A program made the position numbers and the translations under genes. Shown in pieces: positions 34,623 to 44,207 of a DNA stretch of 64,000 bases. The DNA lies in contig JAISMB010000033.1 of assembly GCA_031276945.1 (NCBI GenBank), positions 1 through 64,000 on the forward strand, read 5' to 3'. How positions within the stretch are numbered: position 1 is the first letter of the stretch; every line of letters begins with the position of its first letter. The notes below the pieces were generated by a model, which was not told the DNA's origin, did no database searches, and saw nothing but the letters and a program-made list of their open reading frames with translations. The stretch comes from Spirochaetaceae bacterium. Lineage in GTDB: Bacteria; Spirochaetota; Spirochaetia; Treponematales; Breznakiellaceae.

Positions 34623-36029
34623 ATGAGAAGGAATTCTTTCAGACTTTCCTCACTAATAGCGGGCATTTGTGTTGGGATTTATCTTGCGGCTGTTATTTTT
34701 ACTGTTGTTAAAATTACCACTGTTATTTCAGAACGGCGCATCAAAGCGGCGCGTGAATTTAAAGAGATAAGCACTTTGGTTGCGGCTGGCGACAAAGGGT
34801 TCATGGATGAACTAAGTAAAAATCGAGTGCAAGAGGCGCTTGCCCAATCAGAAACCTTACAGGGTCTTATCGTGAACGGATCGGGTAATACCTATCCTTT
34901 TGAGCGAGAACCGGGCATTATTATTCCGGTACATAATGATAGCGGCTTTCAATTTGTCGGGCGGCTGGGCTTTTCAAAAAACCCTTTGAGCGCCCAAGTT
35001 CCTAACGCTACCATTGCTGCGCTCTATAGCATTTTCGATTACCAGCTCTTTATTAGTATTTTTAAGCAGAGTCTTATTGCCATACTCGCTGCATTCTGCA
35101 TAGCATTTACCGGCTTGCTCATACAGTTTTTTTCCGGAAAATCCACGGCGCTTGAAGCCAAAGATGAATTGTTCTCTGATATGGATACGGGAGACTTTGA
35201 TGATCTTGATCTGCCGGCGCTGGATTCTAACACGCATGCGGATAAACTCGACTTTAGTTTACCGGAGATCGATTTTAACGATCAATCGGATGATCTTGAC
35301 TTTAGCTTACCTGAGATCGATTCTGAGACGAACTCGGATGACCTCGACTTTAGTTTACCTGAGATCGATTCTGAGACGAACTCGGATGACCTTGACTTCA
35401 CTCTACCGGAGGCAGATTTTAACGATCAATCGGATGATCTCGACTTTAGTTTACCGGAAGCAGATTCTGATACCTTAGACTTTAACCTGCCTGAGGCAGA
35501 TTCTGACACTCAGTCGGAAGGGGACTTAGGCGCTCAATCATCTCATCAGGTCATGGCAGCTCAGAGCGGCACAGCCTCGCATCTGAGGGCGGTATTACAA
35601 GAATGTACCGCGACAGACAAGGAGCTCGCCTGTCTTATACTAGAAGCAAAGGAAGTAGGCGGGTCAGAGGCGCTCTATCAGACTATCGCCGGTGAGGCGC
35701 TTAAATTTTTTGGCGTAACTGACGGTGTTTTCCAAAAGGATGCACGAGGAATAACGCTTATCCTGCCGGGAGAAACGCTGGAAGGGTGCCGTGCAAAGGT
35801 TGAAACATTGCATCAACAGATTCTCGAAAAGCATGGTGATATTTTCTGGGAAGCCTCTGATATCTGTATCGGTCTGAGCGCCCGGCAAGGGCGGGACCTT
35901 GATGCAGAGAGGCTTTTGCTAGAAGCATCAACCGCACTCAAAAAAGCGCTGGCTGACCCACAGAATCCTATCATAGCCTTCAAAGTTGACCCTGAACGTT
36001 ATAAGGCTTTTCTTAATCAAAAGAAATAA
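34623..36029 (+). CDS. Membrane protein with acidic repeats and degenerate GGDEF-like C-terminus
   Basis: A 468-residue inner-membrane protein. A membrane helix (about residues 11-33), a periplasmic segment of about 110 residues and a second helix (about 150-172) are followed by an acidic region of six to seven 16-residue units such as DDLDFSLPEIDSETNS. A globular C-terminus runs from about residue 310. Its last part (ISIG-like ICIGLSARQGRDLDAERLLLEASTALKKAL) has the strand-helix pattern of a GGDEF domain end, but no GG(D/E)EF motif is present, so diguanylate cyclase activity is unlikely. It may be a scaffold or c-di-GMP-pathway relic. It converges on the DUF4340 gene with a 13-bp overlap. 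Confidence 0.6.
   Translation: MRRNSFRLSSLIAGICVGIYLAAVIFTVVKITTVISERRIKAAREFKEISTLVAAGDKGFMDELSKNRVQEALAQSETLQGLIVNGSGNTYPFEREPGIIIPVHNDSGFQFVGRLGFSKNPLSAQVPNATIAALYSIFDYQLFISIFKQSLIAILAAFCIAFTGLLIQFFSGKSTALEAKDELFSDMDTGDFDDLDLPALDSNTHADKLDFSLPEIDFNDQSDDLDFSLPEIDSETNSDDLDFSLPEIDSETNSDDLDFTLPEADFNDQSDDLDFSLPEADSDTLDFNLPEADSDTQSEGDLGAQSSHQVMAAQSGTASHLRAVLQECTATDKELACLILEAKEVGGSEALYQTIAGEALKFFGVTDGVFQKDARGITLILPGETLEGCRAKVETLHQQILEKHGDIFWEASDICIGLSARQGRDLDAERLLLEASTALKKALADPQNPIIAFKVDPERYKAFLNQKK
35203..35500 (+). repeat. 48-bp coding repeats encoding acidic 16-residue units
   Basis: About six units encode D(D/K)LDFSLPE followed by IDSETNS, IDFNDQS or ADFNDQS. Two central units are nearly identical at DNA level, pointing to recent duplication. 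Confidence 0.8.
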
Positions 36030-36931
36030 TCGGCATCAGCAGGCAGGATACGATTGAGAGTCCATGCGGCAAGCGTATAGGTGAACTGCGATCCGTCAAG
36101 AGCTGCCGTGCGTTGAGTGGTATCAGTGCCTGCTCCCAGCCGGATTGTATACAGAGCGCCGTTTCCCGTCTCTAGGTCAATACGGCTTTCGCTTGTGTTA
36201 AGCGGTTCAGAAGAGAAATCCTCAGCTTCCGCATCAAGAACAGCACGGATATAAGCCTCTACTTTTTGCGTCTGAGCCGTTCTCTCCCCGATAAGCCAGT
36301 CATTTGAGGAGCGGCTTATCACCACAGTCTGCGTATCAGGCTGTGCGATACTAATACGCTGCACATCCGCAACAGTGATTGATGCCTCTGGAAAAAGGCG
36401 CAGATTACACCATGCAGTCAACGCTGAGGAAAGGTAGCCTGAGACTGCCTTAAGACCTGAGCGCACGTCATCACTGCCGTTTCTCCGTATATAACGCTCA
36501 GTTGTAGCAGCATTAGTATCACCGATAAAGAGATCAAGAAGGACTTCATTGCCCGCACGGGCAATGATACGGGATGCCGTATCCTCTGTTAATCCCAGAC
36601 GGGCATGAGAGCCTGCCGTGCTTGAATACACAGGATAGGTATCGGTATGCGATAGAATTTGAAGCACGTCCGCCACACGCGCCTGTTTTGCCGGATACAA
36701 AGTACCGTTACGGTCCACTGACCATGCGCCATCTTTTACTAGATACACGGTACCGGTCGCGCCGGTAATTTCAAGATGATCAACCCGTTCACGCTGTCGG
36801 GCGGGAAGCCATGCGAAGTTCGCATTCTGCGTCCTCAGCCGCTCTGGGTCCAGTACAAAGCTCACACTTAAAAGCAGCGTTAAAACCGTAATAACAAGCA
36901 ATAAAAGCCTTAGTTTAGTACGATAGTGCAT
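36017..36931 (-). CDS. DUF4340-type membrane-anchored protein
   Basis: A 304-residue protein with one N-terminal helix (LRLLLLVITVLTLLLSVSFVL) and a periplasmic region with the DUF4340 pattern: LEITGATGTVYLVKDGAWSV, YPAKQARVADVLQIL, TASRIIARAGNEVLLDLFIGD and later NDWLI. Members of this family often sit beside ABC-type gliding or exopolysaccharide export genes; no such genes are seen here. The upstream 595-residue gene ends 24 bp away, so they likely form one unit. Confidence 0.65.
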   Translation of the reverse strand: MHYRTKLRLLLLVITVLTLLLSVSFVLDPERLRTQNANFAWLPARQRERVDHLEITGATGTVYLVKDGAWSVDRNGTLYPAKQARVADVLQILSHTDTYPVYSSTAGSHARLGLTEDTASRIIARAGNEVLLDLFIGDTNAATTERYIRRNGSDDVRSGLKAVSGYLSSALTAWCNLRLFPEASITVADVQRISIAQPDTQTVVISRSSNDWLIGERTAQTQKVEAYIRAVLDAEAEDFSSEPLNTSESRIDLETGNGALYTIRLGAGTDTTQRTAALDGSQFTYTLAAWTLNRILPADADYFF

Positions 36932-36955
36932 AGGATTTTTACGAATCCCCCTTTT

Positions 36956-38743
36956 CTAAAAATATATTTGTATATGTTCCGTTTCAGCTCGGTGTTTCAT
37001 TTTGATAAGCAGAGTCTCTTCTGAAGCAGAATAAATCCAGCCTGAGGAATCGTAACGCTCATACTGCGGGTCAGAGGGCCAGTTACGCTCGTGCAGTTGT
37101 ATGCGGCTTGGACGCGCAATGCCGCGGATGAACATATAGTGCGTTTCTCCTACCGGAAAATTGACCTGTATATCCATAAATCCTGTTTCCCGCGTTCCCC
37201 GCACCAGAGGCGACACGGTCCATGTCCATATACTCCCCTCAGGCGGATCGAGCTTAACCGCATGGGGATAATTGTCATCCGGGGTAAGTAAGCGGTAGAG
37301 CCGGCTTGAAACGATACGCGTCTCGTCCAGTGCTGCGCCTGTTCTATCAAGTCTTGCCGGAACAGTAGCTGTCGTATCCTCCAGAGCCAGTACGGACAGT
37401 ATCAATGACCGTCCCATAGCAGACCAGAATCGCGCGCTGGTCATATCCCCATAAACCATAAGCGCCTTACCCAGACGCAGATTGTATTCGATGTCCGCGG
37501 CTTCGTTGTTGAATACTAATACACCGGTATCTTGTGCTATTTTGCCCACATTCTCAGTAATGAGCGTTAAAGCCGGATCGATCAAGGCGACAAAAGGATT
37601 TTCTTCATGGGCTTTGTGCTGGGCGAAATCAACATAGCCTTCAAAGATGCCCGGAATTATATCCCATGCTATAGCTTGCGGGTCTATTGCCCGGACTATG
37701 CCGACTATTCCCGTGATAAGATCCGCATGCGCTCGGGTGATAAGCCAGAGCACACTATGCGACTCTTTGAGAATATCCTGTGATTGGTTTTGGATCAGCG
37801 TAGAAAACCGGTTTAATGTTGTGCGTTCAGTCGTGGTTAAGGAGCGCAGTCCAAGGTCAAGACGACCGAGGTAGCCGGTTGACTCAAAGGTGCGGCGTGT
37901 CCCGTTCTTAAAAATCGCCGGCACCGCACTAACCGCCGCTTGATAGCTGCCCTGCCGCAGCGCTTCGCCTATAAAGGCTATGACAAGCTCTTCATCATTA
38001 CTCGTGTTTATAGATTGTCTCCAGAGAGAAAAATTGCGATCACGCCAATGGTTGAGGCTTTCTGTGTATGCAGCTTGCGTCTGCGCCGAACTTAATACAA
38101 AATCTTCAAGGCTTGGGTTCGAACCTGCATTTTCAGGTAGTGCGTGGTAGACCACCACGGTATTTTCCGGTCTCAGGCTCAGCACGGTACGGGCAGCCAT
38201 TTGCGGCTGATCAAAGCAGTAATCGACATTATCAAAGCCGATGATGAGCTGTCCGCTTTCACTGTTTTTTATCTCAGCCGTCCGTGCAATATGATACGGT
38301 AATTCCACGAGCGTATTGTCTGAGGAAAAAGCCGCTTGTATCATCAGTTCAGGCATGGTAAGGTGCGCAGCTACATCAGGTTCCTGCGTTTCATTAAAGG
38401 TAAGAGCTGTCCCGTCAGGCAGTGTAAACATTACCCCTCCTTCGGGCGTAACGGTCAGGCGTTCTGGATTGACATCTTGCTGAGTATCAGCGCTCTTGCT
38501 GCCGAAACGAAATTCTATACCGTTAAAAGCAATACTAGTCGTGCCGGTGAGCAGATAGCTAACGCCTGAATCCGTTTGTTCCATCTTACTATAACGACTG
38601 CTCAGAATAACGTTCCCCTGTTTGAGCGTGAGGAGGTTGATCCGCTGCGTTGATTGTACCGCCACAAAAATGATAATAACCGCTGTATACCCTATAAGGA
38701 GAGCAACTAAACGTATCAGTATATATTTTCTTTTTAATTTCAT
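36956..38743 (-). CDS. Membrane-anchored exported protein of unknown function
   Basis: I do not recognise this 595-residue protein. It has an N-terminal signal anchor (IRLVALLIGYTAVIIIFVAV) and then a mostly beta-rich periplasmic region to about residue 220 (LTVTPEGGVMFTLPDGTALTF). A helical middle and a beta C-terminus (WTWTVSPLVRG, GETHYMFIRGIARPSRIQL) follow. No catalytic motif is evident. It precedes the DUF4340 gene by 24 bp, and the two probably act together in the envelope. Confidence 0.6.
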   Translation of the reverse strand: MKLKRKYILIRLVALLIGYTAVIIIFVAVQSTQRINLLTLKQGNVILSSRYSKMEQTDSGVSYLLTGTTSIAFNGIEFRFGSKSADTQQDVNPERLTVTPEGGVMFTLPDGTALTFNETQEPDVAAHLTMPELMIQAAFSSDNTLVELPYHIARTAEIKNSESGQLIIGFDNVDYCFDQPQMAARTVLSLRPENTVVVYHALPENAGSNPSLEDFVLSSAQTQAAYTESLNHWRDRNFSLWRQSINTSNDEELVIAFIGEALRQGSYQAAVSAVPAIFKNGTRRTFESTGYLGRLDLGLRSLTTTERTTLNRFSTLIQNQSQDILKESHSVLWLITRAHADLITGIVGIVRAIDPQAIAWDIIPGIFEGYVDFAQHKAHEENPFVALIDPALTLITENVGKIAQDTGVLVFNNEAADIEYNLRLGKALMVYGDMTSARFWSAMGRSLILSVLALEDTTATVPARLDRTGAALDETRIVSSRLYRLLTPDDNYPHAVKLDPPEGSIWTWTVSPLVRGTRETGFMDIQVNFPVGETHYMFIRGIARPSRIQLHERNWPSDPQYERYDSSGWIYSASEETLLIKMKHRAETEHIQIYF

Positions 38744-38963
38744 TGGTGTCTATAATAAAACAAGCGCTTAAAACTATGCAAGGGATCCTCTGACCTCAAG
38801 GAGGACAGTAAACAGGATTGTATAAAACAAAAGGGCGTAGACATGATTTTGATTATAAGAAAGGCAAGCCTTTTGATGATCTCTTGACTTGCCTTAAGCT
38901 GTATGCCGAGCGGAAACTGTGCCGCGCCTGCACCGGATGCAGGGGAGCAATCCCGCCTCTCTC

Positions 38964-40097
<1,134 letters not shown>

Positions 40098-40444
40098 TCA
40101 GGGCATGCTCTATCTGCTTTTCTGATAGGGAATAAGCGCAGACAAAGCCGTCTGTTAAGCGCCTCAAGCTCTGCTCGTTCGTTCAAACGGCGGCAGAATA
40201 GGACAGACCTCGCCCGCTGTTTTCCGGGCTGGACGGGCATTGATTTTTACCAAAACGGGAAAAAGGACCTGCATAATTTTTTGCAGAGGGGCATAGCCTT
40301 TCTATGCTTCAGATAACGGCTCACGGCTCACCTTTTATTATAATAAAAAACACGGCGTATCAAGCCCTTGACCGCCTAACCCCCTCTTTTTTTCCTCAAT
40401 CTTATCAAAAAAATGCCTTGCTGTCTTTAGACAATGGCTCATCC

Positions 40445-40797
40445 GTTGGCAAGTCTGAGCCATTCGTTGGCAATCCTGAGTCATCCGTTGGCAAGTCTAA
40501 GTCATTCGTTGGCAAGTCTAAGTCATTCGTTGGCAAGTCTGAGTCATCCGTTGGCAAGTCTGAGTCATCCGTTGGCAAGTCTAAGTCATTCGTTGGCAAG
40601 TCTGAGTCATCCGTTGGCAAGTCTGAGCCATTCGTTGGCAAGTCTAAGTCATTCGTTGGCAAGTCTGAGTCATCCGTTGGCAAGTCTGAGCCATTCGTTG
40701 GCAATCCTGAGTCATTCGTTGGCAAGTCTAAGCCATTCGTTGGCAAGTCTGGCTCATTCGTTGGCAAGTCTAAGCCATTCGTTGGCAAGTCTCATAA
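40445..40797 (+). repeat. 21-bp tandem array, GTTGGCAAGTCTGAGTC type, 17 copies
   Basis: GTTGGCAA starts at 40445 and recurs every 21 bp to 40781. Units alternate CTGAGTCATCC, CTAAGTCATTC and CTGAGCCATTC; two read GGCAATCCTGAG. The unit has no stop codon in at least two plus-strand frames and one minus-strand frame. Confidence 0.94.
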
Positions 40798-41193
40798 TAC
40801 CGTTGCTCCGTCTGACAAGGACTGACTCTGAAAGCAAGGTCTGATTCTATTTTGACGGCGAGGTCTGACCTACCCTGTCTTAGAGGTCTGACCGTCCACC
40901 CGAAATCATGTACATCACGTACGCGGTAAGGGAGCTGGTAACTACATGGGCAGGGAGCCACCAGCTTCTTGGCACAGCGCCGAGGTCTGACTTACCCTGC
41001 CTTCGAGGTCTGTCCTATCCCGCTATCGAGGTCAGCAGGCTAACCATCGAGGTCTGTCCTATCCTGAGCTATGCATGAAACCAACTCATTCTCATGTGAA
41101 ACCATGCTGACCTTAAGCTATCCAATAAGGACGGACTCTGAAGGCGAGGTCTGACTTATCCTGAGGACTGACTTTTGATTCCATTAGGCTTTG
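40798..41193. repeat. Cluster of solitary GGTCTGACC units
   Basis: No gene is seen. At least seven separate units occur, including GGCGAGGTCTGACCTACCCT near 40857, GAGGTCTGACTTACCCTG near 40984, GAGGTCTGTCCTATCC near 41005 and 41060, and GGCGAGGTCTGACTTATCCT near 41144. A phrase GACTGACTCTGAAAGCAAGG near 40819 recurs with changes near 41128. Confidence 0.7.
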
Positions 41194-41487
41194 TTTCCAT
41201 GGCGGCAGACTTTGTTTCCATGGCGGTAAAGGCTGTTTCCATGGCGGCAAGGTCTGTTTCCATGGCGGCAAGGTCTGTTTCCTTGGCGGTAAGGTCTGTT
41301 TCCATGGCGGCAAAGTCTGTTTCCTTGGCGATAAAGGCTGTTTCCTTGGCGGCAAGGTCTGTTTCCTTGGCGGCAAAGTCTGTTTCCTTGGCGGTAAAGG
41401 CTGTTTCCTTGGCGGCAAGGTCTGTTTCCTTGGCGGTAAGGTCTGTTTCCTTGGCGGTAAGGTCTGTTTCCTTGGCGGTAAGGTCTG
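41194..41487 (+). repeat. 21-bp tandem array, TTTCCTTGGCGGCAAGGTCTG type, 14 copies
   Basis: TTTCC(A/T)TGGCGG starts at 41194 and recurs every 21 bp to 41467. The first five or so units carry CATGG and later ones CTTGG, so the array appears to be homogenising in blocks. The unit contains the AAGGTCTG core. Confidence 0.94.
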
Positions 41488-41666
41488 TCCTATGAGGTGA
41501 GCGAGGTCTGACCTCCAGCTAATCCAACAATGACGAGGTTTTGATTCCAACGAGGTATTAAGGTAGTTATCCCGTCCGAGTGCAGTCGGACGGAAGCACG
41601 GACTTATGACACAGAGCTGTATTAAGAAGCGTCATCTTATTGAGAATGTATTTCGGTTGCTTAAGC

Positions 41667-41790
41667 AGTACAGAGGTATTGCTACTCGCTCTGCTCAATG
41701 TTCTGATTCCTTTCTCGCCGTTCTCTATCTCAGATCTATCTTCCTTGTCTTTTGACGACACCCCCTAGGGTGAGGGCGCGAGGTCTGACC
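41667..41790 (-). repeat. Copy of the approx. 90-bp dispersed element (GTGTCGTC...GATAGATCTGAGATAGAGA)
   Basis: Read on the minus strand: GGTCAGACCTCGCG, CCTAGGGGGTGTCGTCA, then GAAGATAGATCTGAGATAGA, AACGGCGAGAAAGGAATCAG and AGAGCGAGTAGCAATACCTC. The same series occurs on the plus strand at 48857-48960 beside the transposase. The short open frames crossing both copies look alike only because of this repeat. Confidence 0.75.
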
Positions 41791-41849
41791 TCCCCCTTTG
41801 ACGATACTCCCTAGTATTTTTAACTGTGCTGTATTATACTATTTTAAGT

Positions 41850-42812
41850 ATGGTTACTATCAATTTTCATGGTGTGCGCGGATCGCATCCGGTTTCTGAT
41901 AGACTTATGGTCGGTTATGGAGGCAATACATCATGTGTTGAAATAGTCAAGACTAATAAGAAAGGCATAAAAATCCCGCTTATTATTGACGCCGGAAGCG
42001 GGTTAATTAAATTGGGATATGCTATGGCTGAAAAATTATATGCCGGCACTTATTCAAAAACATTTACCGTACTTTTTACTCACCTGCACCCAGATCATAC
42101 AGAAGGCTTTAATTTCTTTGCGCCTAATTTTTTCCCGTTCTGCACGATTTACATTCTCGGCATGGAAACACTAAGAAAAAGTGTTGGCGCTATCCTCAAA
42201 GGAAAGATGTTCCCGCCGACTTTCCCCATAGAATACAAAGACCTTAAATCCACACGTAAGCACGGTGTGCTGCACGATGGGCAAAAGTTTTATATTACAC
42301 AGAACGGCTCGCCGTCTAACCAGAGTATAAACCCAGTTTTTGAAATACAAGTTATGCAGGCTTATTCGCCTTCACATCCGCAGCAAGGAGCATTGTACTA
42401 TACGATCCGAGACCCTGATGACGGCACAAGCATTGCTTGTATTTGGGATATTGAAAGCCACATTGGAGGTGATGTCAGGGTCATTAAGTTTACCGAAGGC
42501 GCAGCAGTGATGATTCATGATACCCAGTACACCTCTCAAGAGTATGCGAGTATAACAAATCCTGTACAAGGGTTTGGACATTCAACCTATGAAATGGCAA
42601 TAGAAAATGCTAAACGTGCCGGTGTACATTACCTTATTCCTTTTCATTACAATCCGCGGCATAATGATGCGCTCCTTGATAGTATCAAAGAACAGTACAC
42701 CGGCAATCTTGATCCGATTCTATTTCTCATGTCTTATGAAGGCTTGTCGGTTACACTTAAATCGGGTATTATTACTGCAATTGAAACTAATCTTTTAGGA
42801 TTTTCAAAATAA
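41850..42812 (+). CDS. Metallo-beta-lactamase-fold hydrolase
   Basis: A 320-residue cytosolic hydrolase with the zinc motif THLHPDHTEGF (HxHxDH) and further ligands in MIHDTQY and the IPFHYNPRH block. The N-terminus MVTINFHGVRGSHP and YGGNTSCVEI match the RNase Z-like/PDE-type subgroup often found beside cyclic-nucleotide proteins. ATG 41850 is preferred over an in-frame GTG at 41826. It lies 11 bp before a cyclic-nucleotide-binding protein and upstream of an adenylate cyclase, so a cyclic nucleotide phosphodiesterase role is an attractive inference. Confidence 0.75.
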   Translation: MVTINFHGVRGSHPVSDRLMVGYGGNTSCVEIVKTNKKGIKIPLIIDAGSGLIKLGYAMAEKLYAGTYSKTFTVLFTHLHPDHTEGFNFFAPNFFPFCTIYILGMETLRKSVGAILKGKMFPPTFPIEYKDLKSTRKHGVLHDGQKFYITQNGSPSNQSINPVFEIQVMQAYSPSHPQQGALYYTIRDPDDGTSIACIWDIESHIGGDVRVIKFTEGAAVMIHDTQYTSQEYASITNPVQGFGHSTYEMAIENAKRAGVHYLIPFHYNPRHNDALLDSIKEQYTGNLDPILFLMSYEGLSVTLKSGIITAIETNLLGFSK

Positions 42813-42823
42813 GGTAGAGAAAT

Positions 42824-44089
42824 ATGGCAGAAAAACCACAACTAGCTTTTGTTGCTTTTAAGCAAGGTGCCTTTATTATTATGGAGGGCAAACAAGAAGC
42901 TGACCGGTTCTTTATTATTCGTGCGGGGAAAGTAAAAATTTATAAAGAAGCTGAAGTCGTAAAAGAAACAGAAGGCGATATACTTGGGGTCGGTGATTTT
43001 TTTGGCGTTGTGTCCGCTATGTCTAACCATGGTCATATTGAAACTGCTCAGGCAATAACTGATGTCGCTCTTATCTCTGTTCATAAGAATCAATTTGAGG
43101 GTTTGATCCAATACAATACACCTATAGCGATGAAAATTATTCTCCAATTCTCCCGGCGGATGCGCTATTTAGACCACGCTCTTACACAAATCACCTTAAA
43201 AGGCAAGAGCGAAGAAGAGGGAAGTTCCCTTTTATGGACTATTGGAACGTTTTATGACAGACAAATGAAAAAGCCTCAGGCATTTTATTGCTATCACCGG
43301 TATATAAAGCACTGTCCTAACGGTGCTAACATTGCTCATGCACAGGAGCGTCTAAAAAAACTTGCTCCTTACAGCTCAAAGGTAAAACTTGAGTATAATA
43401 CTGAGGAGCTAAACCGATCTTACCAAAAAGATGATATTATTTTTTCTGAAGGAGAGATGGGCGATGAACTGTTCATTATTAAATCCGGCTCCATTAAAAT
43501 AACGAAGTACATGAATAATAACGAAGTGCTACTTGCTATGCTTAAAGCTGGTGATATTTTTGGAGAGATGGCATTGCTTGAATCAAAGCCGCGATCCGCA
43601 AGCGCCATAGCCTTTGAAGATTGTCAGCTTATGCTCGTAACGCGTCTTAATTTCCAGAGAATGTCGGAAACACAACCGCAAATTGTAGCCCGACTTACCC
43701 AGTTGCTGGCAGAGCGGCTCTGGTTTATCTACAAACAGCTTAGTAATGCTTTAATTGAAGATCCCATTCAACGAATTTACGATGCTCTCCTCATGCAGCT
43801 TGAAAAAAACCGAATACCCATTACTTATCAGCAATCCTATGAGTGCAATTTTAGTCCGCGTGAATTTGCAACAATGGTTGGTATTCCACCGAATGATATT
43901 AAAGCTCTACTGGACCAATTAATACAAGAAAGCGCTACTAAAAGCATTCAGATTGATAGTATCAGTAATAACATAAAAATCATTAACGCAGATTATATAT
44001 TCAAACAATGTATGGTCTATCGAAATATTAGAAAACGCGCGATGGCTCGGAAAGCGGCGTTAGAAAACAGCGCAATTTCTAGTAATTAG
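42824..44089 (+). CDS. Cyclic-nucleotide-binding protein with two CNB domains (CRP-related)
   Basis: A 421-residue protein. The first CNB domain (about residues 10-115) has a weak phosphate cassette (FFGVVSAMSNHGH) without the binding Arg. A TPR-like linker (YDRQMKKPQAFYCYHRYIKH) follows. The second CNB domain (about 200-315) has a good cassette FGEMALLESKPRSAS with Glu and Arg. The C-terminus (about 330-400: CNFSPREFATMVGIPPNDIKALLDQL) resembles the CRP helix-turn-helix domain. It is most likely a cAMP-responsive regulator in which only the second site binds ligand. A ribosome site (GGTAGAGA) precedes the ATG 11 bp after the MBL gene. Confidence 0.78.
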   Translation: MAEKPQLAFVAFKQGAFIIMEGKQEADRFFIIRAGKVKIYKEAEVVKETEGDILGVGDFFGVVSAMSNHGHIETAQAITDVALISVHKNQFEGLIQYNTPIAMKIILQFSRRMRYLDHALTQITLKGKSEEEGSSLLWTIGTFYDRQMKKPQAFYCYHRYIKHCPNGANIAHAQERLKKLAPYSSKVKLEYNTEELNRSYQKDDIIFSEGEMGDELFIIKSGSIKITKYMNNNEVLLAMLKAGDIFGEMALLESKPRSASAIAFEDCQLMLVTRLNFQRMSETQPQIVARLTQLLAERLWFIYKQLSNALIEDPIQRIYDALLMQLEKNRIPITYQQSYECNFSPREFATMVGIPPNDIKALLDQLIQESATKSIQIDSISNNIKIINADYIFKQCMVYRNIRKRAMARKAALENSAISSN

Positions 44090-44207
44090 TCGACACCCTC
44101 GTAGGCTCTGTTTAAGCGTGAAGGTCAAACAGACGAAAGTCCTTCTGAGGGCTTATTGATAGAAAAAAGGGGGTCAGGATCGAATCCTGAAGGCTGTTTC
44201 ATCCCAG

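Noticed and set aside
38861-38895. Intrinsic terminator of gap
   Set aside because: The stem AAGGCAAG/CTTGCCTT has a 19-nt loop and no T run on the minus strand.
40445-41487. CRISPR array
   Set aside because: The units are direct tandem repeats of 21 bp with no unique spacers and no cas genes are nearby.
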